NCBI GenBank assembly: GCA_905221605.1
Contig: CAJNDS010002479.1
Span: forward strand, 1,052,501-1,116,500
Direction: 5' to 3'
DNA length: 64,000 bases
Source of the DNA: Symbiodinium natans
Taxonomy: Eukaryota > Sar > Dinophyceae > Suessiales > Symbiodiniaceae
In this document: one piece after another, positions 55,694 to 64,000 of the stretch
Position numbering within the stretch: the stretch's first letter is position 1
Layout: each line of letters begins with the position of its first letter
Position numbers and translations under genes: made by a program
Notes under the pieces: generated by a model
Database searches by the model: none
Seen by the model: the letters and a program-made list of their open reading frames with translations, nothing else
What the model was told of the DNA's origin: nothing

Positions 55694-55784
55694 TTGGATT
55701 GCATCGCTTAACATGGGCGGTGGGGCGTTGCTCAGAGAGCACTGCCTATCGGGCTGCAGACGGCAGCTGACGGATTCCCGAGTC

Positions 55785-55789
<5 letters not shown>

Positions 55790-55816
<27 letters not shown>
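55790..55816. repeat. GA microsatellite
   Basis: Thirteen GA units about 100 bp beyond the gene 3 stop. Confidence 0.95.
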
Positions 55817-55818
<2 letters not shown>

Positions 55819-56485
55819 AAGTGTTGAGGGGCTTCACATGGGGGATTCGACCGAGACTACGTGCACCACTTCGGGTCTCGACTTCGGAATCTTCCTTGTA
55901 GGCTCGCCATACAAAAGACCCTAAACCCTAAACACTACTAAACCCCAGCCTGTAAGATGTTTGTTTATGTTTATGTTCAGGGAATTAGGACCTTTGCTTA
56001 ATCGGGTAGCTGTATAGCTCAAGATTTGGAGCTGAAGAAGCTTAGGGTTTGGGGTTTGGGGTTTTGGGAGTGTGTGGGTTTAGGGTTTCGGGTTTAGGGT
56101 TTAGGGGGATTTAGGGTGTGCACGGCTTCGAGGGTCTAGGGGTTAGCGCTGTCTATGTTCTTACCGTACATCATGAACCCTAGGTTCAGGGTCGAGGGTT
56201 GAGGGTAGACCCTATACCCCTAACCCTGTGAACCTTAACTTCTGGAGTCACACCCGAATACGAAAAGGATTCGGAGGGCCGGGCCTAGAGGCCTAGAGGC
56301 TGACAGTTTCAGAAAGCAGCTGAGGCGCCTTGAGGGCTTAGGGAGTGTAGCCGAAATCCGAACGCCGCACGAAACCCTCGTCAAGAAGTATATGGGTACT
56401 TAAAAGACATGACAGAAGGGCTCCGGAGGTCGAGTGTAAGCCCCTGAAACCCTACACCTGGGGCTCGGGGTTTTTGAGACCGCAG

Positions 56486-56598
56486 GCGCAGTCCTCCTGA
56501 AGCTCATCCTCTTCACTTTAGGCCTCTTGCATGCCACCCGTCGCCAGAAGGTTCGGATCCGTGGTGCGTTCTGTTGTCTAATAGGCACGACCTTTGCG
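56486..56598 (+). CDS. Possible exon with hydrophobic segment
   Basis: After GCAG|GCGC one frame reads AVLLKLILFTLGLLHATRRQ, a membrane-like stretch with a basic end. A second frame is also open. It may be the 5' part of gene 4 or chance. It is followed by a C-run of over 30 bases. Confidence 0.25.
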
Positions 56599-56641
<43 letters not shown>

Positions 56642-56645
56642 AAAC
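56599..56645. repeat. C-run joined to an A-run
   Basis: About 32 C then 13 A. Similar T/G or C/A homopolymer joins occur at about 3650, 5227, 31718, 32263 and 50186. Confidence 0.9.
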
Positions 56646-56894
56646 ACCTACGATGGACTTCGGGCACAAATAGCCTTAAATTAGGACTCCTAGGGCCCCA
56701 ATTAAACCCTAACCCCTGAAACCCTGAACCCTGAACCCTAAACCCTCATCCCTAATCCCTGATCCCTGAAACCCTAAACCCTAAACCCTACAACCCTATA
56801 GACCCTATAGACCCTGAATCCCTGAGCCCTTCGAAGCCGGCGGCTGGCCAAGAAGCAAACAGAACAAGACGGGAAGGGTCCAGGTCCTTGGGAT

Positions 56895-57016
56895 TAGGGT
56901 TTAGGGTTTGGGGTTTAAGGTTTAGGGTTTAGGGTTTAGTTTAGGGTTTAGGGTTTAGGGTTTAGGGTTTAGGGTTTAGGGTTTCGGGTTTAGGGTTTAG
57001 GGTTTATAGGGTTTAG
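56895..57016 (+). repeat. TTTAGGG array
   Basis: About 15 units with a few variants, in the region before gene 4 exon a. Confidence 0.93.
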
Positions 57017-57065
57017 GGTTGGGCATCTCTACTGCGTCAATAAGGTGAGAACGACTTACCAAGAG

Positions 57066-57125
57066 GTGGATCGAGGCCCGATCGGTGCTGGGTTTGCCGA
57101 CCCCTTGAAAGATCCCCTAAGTGGT
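57066..57125 (+). CDS. Possible gene 4 exon upstream
   Basis: After AGAG|GTGG the frame reads VDRGPIGAGFADPLKDPLSG. It is exon-like and in phase 0, but no join to exon a is clearly better than the others. Confidence 0.25.
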
Positions 57126-57529
57126 TTGAGGGTACAACCAGAACAAGACGGGAAATTTAGGGTTTAGGGTTTAGGGTTAAGGGAAGACAATATTATAGGA
57201 TTTTTGGGTACTATAATTCCTAAGAAACAGAATAAAAATTTGTTTTTGCTAGGGTTCCAAATTCAGTATAGTAAGTGGGTTGAGGGTGTAGGGTTAAGGG
57301 AAGGCAATATTATAGGAGTACACTCCGATTGTCCTGCGTTTGGCATAGCGCACTAAACGAGCGCAACAAAAAAAGTCGGAAGCGCATGGCATGCCATTAT
57401 CCATGTAGTACTGTCGGACTCGGAACCTCCGCCAAAGTAATCGCAGTCCGTGCGCCCGAAGCCCTAAAACCTGTAGGGTTTTGGGCATAGGGCAGCCCTA
57501 CACCCGAAACCCTAGACCGTAATCCCGAA

Positions 57530-57597
57530 ACCCTGAACCCTAAACCCTAAACCCTAAACCCTAAACCCTAAACCCTAAACCCTAAACCCTAAACCTT
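57530..57597 (+). repeat. CCCTAAA array before gene 4 exon a
   Basis: About nine units ending about 48 bp from the exon. Confidence 0.95.
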
Positions 57598-57644
57598 CGA
57601 ATTCCGGGGCTGTAAGCTTGGAAGTCGCTGCGCATGCCACTGAG

Positions 57645-57690
57645 GTTGGAAGCCAAGTGCTTCGCGGCCACTACGGCAGGGAAGCCAGTG
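57645..57690 (+). CDS. Gene 4 exon a
   Basis: Reads VGSQVLRGHYGREAS after TGAG|GTTG. Donor GC (GCTTGG); the next exon begins GCCAAG. Confidence 0.5.
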
Positions 57691-57699
57691 GCTTGGCTA

Positions 57700-57860
57700 C
57701 CCTAAACCCTAAACCCTAAACCCTAAACCCTAAACCCTAAACCCTAAACCCTAAACCCTAAATCCTAAACCCTAAACCCTAAACCCTAAACCCTAAACCC
57801 TAAACCCTAAACCCTAAACCCTAAACCCTAAACCCTAAACCCTAAACCCTAAACCCTACA
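57700..57860 (+). repeat. CCCTAAA array after gene 4 exon a
   Basis: About 22 units starting 10 bp after the GC donor. Confidence 0.97.
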
Positions 57861-57934
57861 CTGCCAAACCCAAGCTCCAGAACCCCAAGCCCCTTCACTT
57901 TTCCTTTTGACTGAACCTTGCATATCCTTGGTTG

Positions 57935-58045
57935 CCCAGTGGTACCCTTTGCCCTTTCTTTGGTTCTGGGTTCCCTCTTAGGGTTGAGGGTTCAGGGCTT
58001 AGGGTTAGCAAAGTATAATGTGGTTACTGGGCTACCACATGTATC
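57935..58045. mobile_element. Introner-like family G, copy 3
   Basis: Ends TTGGTTGCCCAGTGGTACCC and the inverse of GTTACTGGGCTACCACATG, with TTAGGG-like units in the middle. In gene 4 intron a. Confidence 0.68.
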
Positions 58046-58301
58046 TCTCAGTCCCAGCTTGCTCAACCATACCCGGGTCTAAGTGTCGGTCGGGGTTTAG
58101 AGTTGACGGCTTAGGGTTGTGCAGGCACGGGACTCACGCGAGGCAGCGGTAGAAGAGCGGTGGAAATCTCCCTAAACCCTCTAACCCTAAACCCCAAACC
58201 GTAAACCCTAAACCCCAGACCCTAAACCCCAAAACCCTAGCCCCAGACCTAGGGCTTGGGGTTGTTCAGGGTTTAACCCACACAGCTGGTTTTCTGAACA
58301 G

Positions 58302-58358
58302 GCCAAGGTGACCTCGCTTGGGTCGCGGTGCGTCATCGCCAGGCCGTTACTTGGCTCT
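58302..58358 (+). CDS. Gene 4 exon b
   Basis: Reads GQGDLAWVAVRHRQAVTWL in the phase set by exon a, exiting at GC (GCCGAC). Another frame here is also open, so the call rests on the joins. Confidence 0.5.
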
Positions 58359-58871
58359 GCCGACCCGGTTGAAGGCATTCTCGGGGACTCAGACGAGGCG
58401 TTTAGGATATAGGGTTTAATGTTAACATCGTATTACTAAAGCCCCTAATATTAAAGTACGTCAGGTGTCCCGGCCGCAATAATAAAGCCCTGGGAATAAA
58501 GTACGCCAAGTCGGGGCTGGTTTTTTTTGGGGGAGTTTGATTGAAGGGGGGCTCTAAGGAAAGGAATCCTTATTCAAAGGGGCCCTACTCTATTTGGGGG
58601 GGTTTGATTGAAGGGGGGGGGGGGTTTATTATTACGAGGTCAACATTAGGGTTTAGGATTAAGGGTTTAGGGTTTAGGACTTAGGGTTTAGGGTTTAGGA
58701 TATAGGGTTTAGGGTTTAGGATTCAGGGTTGAGGACTTATTTTTGGACCTAGGCGAGATCAGATGCGTGTGCTGTTGCTGTGCTGGCGCCGCGTGTAGGC
58801 CGGAAGAGGGTCGCACGGAGCGCGGCCTTTTGAGGACTCTTGTGGGAGTTTAGGGGTTAGTCTCTCCAGGA

Positions 58872-58935
58872 GTAGCTAAACTCTTAAACCCTAAACCCTA
58901 AACCCTAAACCCTAAACCCTAAACCCTAAACCCTT
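58872..58935 (+). repeat. CCCTAAA array before gene 4 exon c
   Basis: About seven units ending about 20 bp upstream of the exon. Confidence 0.93.
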
Positions 58936-58954
58936 TCCAATGTATAGAGAGCAG

Positions 58955-59016
58955 GGGGCCGCCTATCGTTTGCGGAAGCTGCGCTCAGGCTCGCGCATTC
59001 GCCAAGGCTACGCAGC
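58955..59016 (+). CDS. Gene 4 exon c
   Basis: Reads WGRLSFAEAALRLAHSPRLR then S. Donor GA (GACACA); the next exon begins GAGCTT. Confidence 0.5.
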
Positions 59017-59049
59017 GACACAGATGGCGGGACGCTTGTCTTCACTGGG

Positions 59050-59140
59050 CTTTAGGGTTTAGGGTTTAGGGTTTAGGGCTTAGGCTTAGGGCTTAGGGTT
59101 TAGGGTTTAGGGTTTAGGGTTTAGGGTTTAGGGTTTAGGA
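59050..59140 (+). repeat. TTTAGGG array after gene 4 exon c
   Basis: About 12 units with TTAGGGC variants, about 35 bp after exon c. Confidence 0.93.
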
Positions 59141-59926
59141 TTGAACCCCTAAAGCCCACAAAGAGCCCTAAAAAGTGTTGAATTCCTTAAAATGCTCAAT
59201 AGCCTGAAGATTTGTCAGCGCTTCATGTGGTTCGTGGCGTCTGCCGCCTGGCCTGGAGCCTTTGAGATTCCCTAAACCTCACCTCACCTTAGGGTTTCGG
59301 GTCTGGGTTTAGGGTTTTGGGTTTTGGGTTTAGGGTTTAGGGTTTAGGATTTAGGGTTTAGGTTTTAGGGTTTAGGGTTTAGGGCTTACTAGAGCAACAT
59401 CTATACAACAATCAGAAGAATGATTATTGTGATTATCAGACTTTCGCGAAATCACAAAGAGACGTACCCTGATTGTTCGGGAGCAGGGCTGGCCAGGTTT
59501 TGGTAAAGTACCAAAGAACCCTCGCCCCCAAACCGTTACGTTATGCCCCGCACTGCAGCGGAAGTGAGCCCCTCCCCACCTCCCTTCGATTGAGACATGG
59601 GGACGGCACGGCAAGCTCTAAACCCTGAAGCCCACCGAAGCCCCTAAGCCCCTCAACCATACACTCAAATCCTGAACTTCATTGTTGCAGCCTGACAGCG
59701 AGCTCAGCCTCAAATAGGCACCAGCCAAATAGTATTACCTCTGTTGCTTTCGTCTTCTAACCCAAATTGCTTGTTTATAGGGCATAGCCCTAAACCGTAA
59801 ACCTTCAACCCTAAACCCCAAACCCTATACCCTGCACCCTACACCCTAAACCCTAAGCCCTAAACCCTAAACCTTAAACCCTAACCCCTAAACCCTAAGC
59901 CCTAACCCCTAAACCCTTCGTTTCAG

Positions 59927-59977
59927 GAGCTTCCTCGTCGGAGTATCGACATCAACCTCCACCTTCCCTTCACTCAT
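59927..59977 (+). CDS. Gene 4 exon d
   Basis: Reads ELPRRSIDINLHLPFTH after TCAG|GAGC. The GC donor (GCCACC) is a best guess. Confidence 0.45.
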
Positions 59978-60361
59978 GCCACCCGTCCTTGTGCTTTCTG
60001 CGGCTTAGGGTTTAGGGTTTAGGGTTAAGGGTCTAGGGTTTAGGGTTTAGGGCTTAGGGCTTAGGGCTTAGGGCTTTGGGCCTAGGGCGTTTAGGAACAA
60101 ACAAGGTTCTTTAAGCACGGGGCCAAGATTTGTGGAAATGCTCGTAGGGTCCCTAAATCACAAAACCCTACACCCCAAGCCCCGTAACCCCAGAAGCCTA
60201 AACCTTAAACCTTATAAGCTCTAAAGTCCCTAAACCCTAGTTTTTGAACTTAAACCCAAGACTCCCAGGACCACCTAAAGCCCTTTTGGCTCTGAGTCCC
60301 CCCACCACCACCACACACAGGGACCTTTGAGAAAAAGGAGGGGGGAGAGGGCTCAAGATGC

Positions 60362-60510
60362 TCCGGTTGGTTTAGGGCTGAGGGCTGAGGGCTGAGGGCT
60401 GAGGGCTCAGGGCTTAGGGCTTAGGGCTTAGGGCTTAAGGCTTAAGGCTTAAGGCTCAGGGCTTAGGGCTTAAGGCTTAGGGCTTAGGGCTTAGGCCTTA
60501 GGCCTTAGGG
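60362..60510 (+). repeat. GGCTGAG and GGCTTAG 7-mer blocks
   Basis: Four to five AGGGCTG units, then about 12 AGGGCTT units: a variant telomere-like array. Confidence 0.88.
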
Positions 60511-60702
60511 ACCCTTAGCGCTTCCGCTAAAACATGTTTCAAGTGGAAGCCGGGGGGGGTTGGGCGCTTGCTTTGGGCTTTGAGGCTTGGGGGTTCAGGG
60601 TTTCGGTTTTGGGGCTTTCGGTTTCCGGGCTTTAACTGGGGGCTTAGGGGTCAAGGGACAGGTTCTGAGAAAGGAGCTCCGGTTTTTTGCACACTTGAAG
60701 CC

Positions 60703-60785
60703 ACCCTAAACCCTAAGCCCTAAGCCCTAAGCCCTAAGCCCTAAGCCCTAGGCCCTAAGCCCTAAGCCCTAAGCCCTGAACCCCT
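60703..60785 (+). repeat. CCCTAAG 7-mer array
   Basis: About ten units of the reverse complement of the block at 60362, facing it across about 190 bp. Confidence 0.9.
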
Positions 60786-61198
60786 AATGCCTGGACCCCT
60801 AGACCGAAGCCACTTGCGCGATGTTGCTTGGAGATGCGGAAAAAAAAGGTGGGCTACCGGTCCTTCATGTCCTGGAGCTTCTAGCGTTATCAAGGGTTTA
60901 GGGTTTAGGGTTTAGGGTTTAGGGTTTAGGGTTTAGGGTTTAGGGTTTAGGGCTCAACCCTAGGCAGGCCCCTTCAACCCCGTAAACCCCTAAAACCTTT
61001 AAACCTTCAAACCCTCAAACCCTGGAACCCTTAAAGCCTCAACCCCCTAAACCCTGAAACCCTAAACCCTAAAACCCTAAACCCTGAAACCTAAACCCTT
61101 AACCCTTAACCCTTAAACCCTAACACTCTAAACCCTAAATCCTAAACCCTAAACCCTAAATCCTACACCCTAAACCCTAAGCCTTGGCAAATCCCAAG

Positions 61199-61231
61199 GA
61201 GACTGAGAGCTCTGGTGAGGTCGAGCTGCAG
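61199..61231 (+). CDS. Gene 4 exon e
   Basis: Reads ETESSGEVELQ after CAAG|GAGA. Donor GC (GCATTG); the next exon begins GCGAG. Confidence 0.45.
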
Positions 61232-61276
61232 GCATTGGGGGGCCTCGGAGCTCTAAGCCCTAAACACCCTCCTATG

Positions 61277-61390
61277 TTAGGGTTTAGGGTTTAGGGTTTA
61301 GGGTTTAGGGTTTAGGGTTTAGGGTTTAGGGTTTAGGGTTTAGGGTTTAGGGTTTAGGGTTTAGGGTTTAGGGTTTAGGGTTTAGGGTTC
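61277..61390 (+). repeat. TTTAGGG array in gene 4 intron e
   Basis: Sixteen near-perfect units. Confidence 0.97.
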
Positions 61391-61709
61391 TTATGGTTTT
61401 CGAATTTCAGGGTTTGGAGTTTAGGGTCTAGGGTTTGGAGCACTTGTAGGGTTGAGGGAAGGCCTTTGCAGTTCCTAGATCTCGACACGAGCTCCCTTGC
61501 TTTCCTTTTTGGGCGATAGCCCTAAACCCTGACTCTGAACCCTAAGCCGCCTAAGCCCTAAACCCTAACCCCTTGTTTTCCTTTCTGGGCGGTACTGGCC
61601 AAGATCATCTCCGCAGATTCGCCTCCAAGCCCAAACCCAAAAGCCTTTTCAACCCTTAACCCTTATACCCTTATGCCCTTCAGCCCTGACATCCTTACAC
61701 CCTTATATG

Positions 61710-61812
61710 GAGGTTTACGAAAATAGGGGACCCCTCAATAAGATCCCCGGATGGTAGGATTCCCTTATAATAAGGACTCCAATAAAGTACCCCCTATTAT
61801 CGCAAGCACCCC
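61710..61812. mobile_element. MITE family D, copy 4
   Basis: GGTTTACGAAAATAGGGGAC at left and CCCCCTATTATCGCAAGC at right, with GGATTCCCTTATAATAAGGA inside, shared with positions near 500 and 25335. Confidence 0.68.
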
Positions 61813-62321
61813 CTTATAAACCCTTAGACCCTCAACCCTAAAACCCCTGAAAGGATGTTGGCTCCTTTCGTCCACGGAGCTCCACCGCACTCAGCCGCCT
61901 AAGCTTCGGAGGAGCCGGACAGGCGCCCGTTTTCTGTGGAGGGTGGGGGAGGTTTTTTTTTTCCGCAGTCCTTAAACCCTAAGCCCCCCCTAAGCCTAAG
62001 GCTCTAAACAGCCCAAATGAGGTATTATTGACAGACTTTAGACCCCAATGTGGGTATTGCTTGTATACTTGGAGGTTTAGGGTAAGCCTGAACATGCCTA
62101 AACCCAACAACCCAAAACTCTGTAAACCCCAGGCTACTGTTTTTGTTTGTTTCGTTTGTTGTTTTTATGTTTGTTGTTTTGAGGGCGGGGTGGGGGGTTG
62201 GGGGGTTGGGGGGTTGGGGGGTGGGGGAGGCGTTGGGTCTGCTCCGTGGCTTAGCTCGGATGGGTTGTTTGTTGGGCTTGGACTTTGAGAGTTAAGAGTT
62301 TGCGTGGTTGACTGTCTGTAG

Positions 62322-62394
62322 TTGGGATGTTCCCCCTTATACAAACAGTCCTTATAATCCCTAGTAAGGACTGTTGGTACAAGGGGGAAATCCC
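62322..62394. mobile_element. MITE family A, copy 7, short
   Basis: TTGGGATGTTCCCCCTTATA and its inverse bound only about 72 bp; the central region is deleted. Confidence 0.75.
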
Positions 62395-62635
62395 GAGTCT
62401 TGAATTGTCAAGTTGCTTAGGGTTTAGGCATATGAAGCAGGGTTTCATGTTAACGCCCCACAATAGCCAAAAGGTAGGTTTGGCTCCACACTTTGTCAGA
62501 ATTCCTTGTTTTCTGGGCTCTTCTGATTCTCGCTTTCAATGGACCCTTCGAATCATCCCGCTATACCCTGTTTAGGTTTTAGGCTTTAGGGTGTAGCTGA
62601 TCCCTAAAGTCCTAAACCCCAAAGCATCTTTGCAG

Positions 62636-62686
62636 GCGAGCGACTGCGTCCTTGGATTGGACGACGCCGATCCGACAGTTGTGGAA
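62636..62686 (+). CDS. Gene 4 exon f
   Basis: Reads ASDCVLGLDDADPTVVE after GCAG|GCGA. Donor GC (GCAGTC); the next exon begins GCGAAG. Confidence 0.5.
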
Positions 62687-62874
62687 GCAGTCCCCCGATT
62701 GCGCGGTTTTTGGGGTTTGGCATTTGGGGGTTTTGGGTTTAGGTTTTAGGGTTCAGGGTTTAGGGTCTAAAGGGTTTAGGAGGGTTAGGGTTTGGCATTT
62801 GGGGTTCTGGATTTTGATAGTTTGTTTTTTCTTGTTGGTTCAGTCTTTGGGGTGTAGGGTTTGGAGGTTACTTG

Positions 62875-63031
62875 TACCATATTAGGGAACTTAAGGGGCT
62901 TATAAGTGGGTTAGAAGTACAGTTATAATTGGTGAATAAGTGCCAGGAACCTCCAAGTATTTGTGAAGCTTCTTTCTGACAAACCCTAAACCCTAAACCC
63001 TAAACCCCAAACCCTAAACCCTAAACCGGGT
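62875..63031 (+). repeat. Duplicated block, copy 2
   Basis: Counterpart of 52335-52489 with about 8% visible differences and one extra CCCTAAA unit. Confidence 0.85.
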
Positions 63032-63090
63032 AGGGTGTGTGTCTTTTTTAAAATGTTCCGCCAATGGCCCGTGGCAGCTCCCATGACCAG

Positions 63091-63141
63091 GCGAAGGTGC
63101 TGGCTGCTACGCTGGAGAGAGCAGAGCAGGCCTGGGGCCGC
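63091..63141 (+). CDS. Gene 4 exon g (3' edge unknown)
   Basis: Reads AKVLAATLERAEQAWGR after CCAG|GCGA, likely part of a helix. The next exon must lie beyond the window or in the last kilobase. Confidence 0.45.
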
Positions 63142-63145
63142 AAAA

Positions 63146-63345
63146 GGGTTTAGGGTTTAGGGTTAACCCTAAACCCTAAACCCTAAACCCTAAATCCTAA
63201 ATCCTAAACCCTAAACCCTAAACCCTAAACCCTAAACCCTAAACCCTAAACCCTAAACCCTAAACCCTAAATCCTAAACCCTAAACCCTAAACCCTAAAC
63301 CCTGAACCCTAAACCCTAAACCCTAAACCCTAAGCCCTAGTTCAG
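63146..63345. repeat. Head-to-head telomere repeats, then a long CCCTAAA array
   Basis: TTTAGGG units meet CCCTAAA units at TTAGGGTTAACCCTAA with no spacer, forming a perfect palindrome. The CCCTAAA arm then continues for about 170 bp with CCCTAAAT and CCCTGAA variants. Confidence 0.93.
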
Positions 63346-63946
63346 GACTTTCGGGCTGAAGGGTTTTAGGTCTTAGGTAGGTCAAGGGATGCCCAGTAGC
63401 GGCCCAGTAGTATCGTTACTTCCCTGTTCCACCCTTCTATAACACAAAATGCACCCGCTCCTTCCGAAGAACGAACGAAGAATGTAGACTGAAACCCCAC
63501 ACCCGAAGCCCTAAACCCTAAACCCTAAACCCTAAACCCGCAGTATGTTTCCTTTCGAGGGCCCCAGTCACAAGGGCCATATCATGATAGGCCCCTCAAG
63601 ATCTCAGCTCCGAGACTTCATCTTCACCAAAGGGTTACTTGTCTTCATGGTCGAGTAGAGTTGCCCGCATATCTCTGCCCTAAACCCTAAACATCTGAAC
63701 ATTTCGGGCCTTACCTACGATAAGAGAAGGAGATCTCCAAAACGCCTCAAGTACTCCCGGAACTTCCCTAAGGTACCACCGTCTCAAGAAGCCGGTAAAG
63801 GGTTCAGGGTTTAAGGTTTAGGGTCTGAGGTTTAGGGTTTAGGGTCGTACACAGAACCTTGAAACCCTTGGTTTAATTTCTGTAATCCCGCCAACTATGG
63901 CATGGGCTCTTTCTGCTACCCCCACGCTGCACATCCCAACATCCCA

Positions 63947-64000
63947 AACCCTAAACCCTAAACCCTAAACCCTAAACCCTAAACCCTAAACCCTAAACCC
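63947..64000 (+). repeat. CCCTAAA array at the window edge
   Basis: At least seven units running off the right end. From 63350 to 63945 there are short single-copy pieces and small repeat tracts but no exon I could support. Confidence 0.95.

Larger units (their letters stand above)
57645..64000 (+). other. Gene 4, unrecognised protein, partial (runs off the right edge)
   Basis: Seven short plus-strand pieces join in phase using the same splice rules: VGSQVLRGHYGREAS, GQGDLAWVAVRHRQAVTWL, WGRLSFAEAALRLAHSPRLR, ELPRRSIDINLHLPFTH, ETESSGEVELQ, ASDCVLGLDDADPTVVE and AKVLAATLERAEQAWGR. No family was recognised; the last part looks helical. The start lies between 55.8 and 57.6 kb, and an exon-like stretch from 57066 (VDRGPIGAGFADPLKDPLSG) may belong to it. 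Confidence 0.5.

Overview
The window reads as nuclear DNA of a eukaryotic alga, most likely a dinoflagellate. The telomere motif is TTTAGGG. Genes lie head to tail on one strand. Exons are tiny. Introns end in AG but mostly begin with GC or GA instead of GT, and the base after AG is usually G. No prokaryotic operon, rRNA or tRNA was recognised. Species cannot be fixed from the sequence alone.

The dominant visual feature is TTTAGGG/CCCTAAA tracts in both orientations from end to end, so this is not simply a chromosome end. Long open frames hide the real genes, because the exons are only about 20-90 nt. Reading short conserved pieces and joining them with (GC/GA/GT)...AG introns gives four plus-strand genes. 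(1) About 2.6-43 kb: a leucine-rich-repeat (LRR) protein gene of about 33 exons, each carrying part of one 24-residue plant-type repeat. (2) 44834-47039: a six-exon lysine-methyltransferase-like gene (Methyltransf_16/METTL21 type), whose exons sum to exactly 945 nt (314 residues). (3) 47138-55693: an eleven-exon gene for an unrecognised protein of about 352 residues. It starts only 98 bp after the previous stop. (4) 57645 to beyond the right edge: exons of an unrecognised protein.

Most of the introns carry TTTAGGG-type repeats, and short direct repeats (GCAC, GCTC, GCTA, GACC, GAGCT and others) often sit at both splice junctions, as target-site duplications would. One methyltransferase intron belongs to a dispersed family with inverted termini. 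The introns also hold other short inverted-repeat (MITE-like) families, a 1.76 kb TA-flanked element with Tc1/mariner-like ends, an AT-rich block, minisatellites and microsatellites, and unique segments with unrecognised open frames. In two repeat copies a telomere-type tract interrupts the element and is flanked by a short duplication, so such tracts appear to have been inserted as DNA.

All splice models were made by eye from sequence; none is transcript-supported. Functions of genes 3 and 4, the first exon and 3' end of the LRR gene, and a few LRR junctions (25.04/25.40, 28.98-32.45 and 40.96/41.73 kb) remain open.
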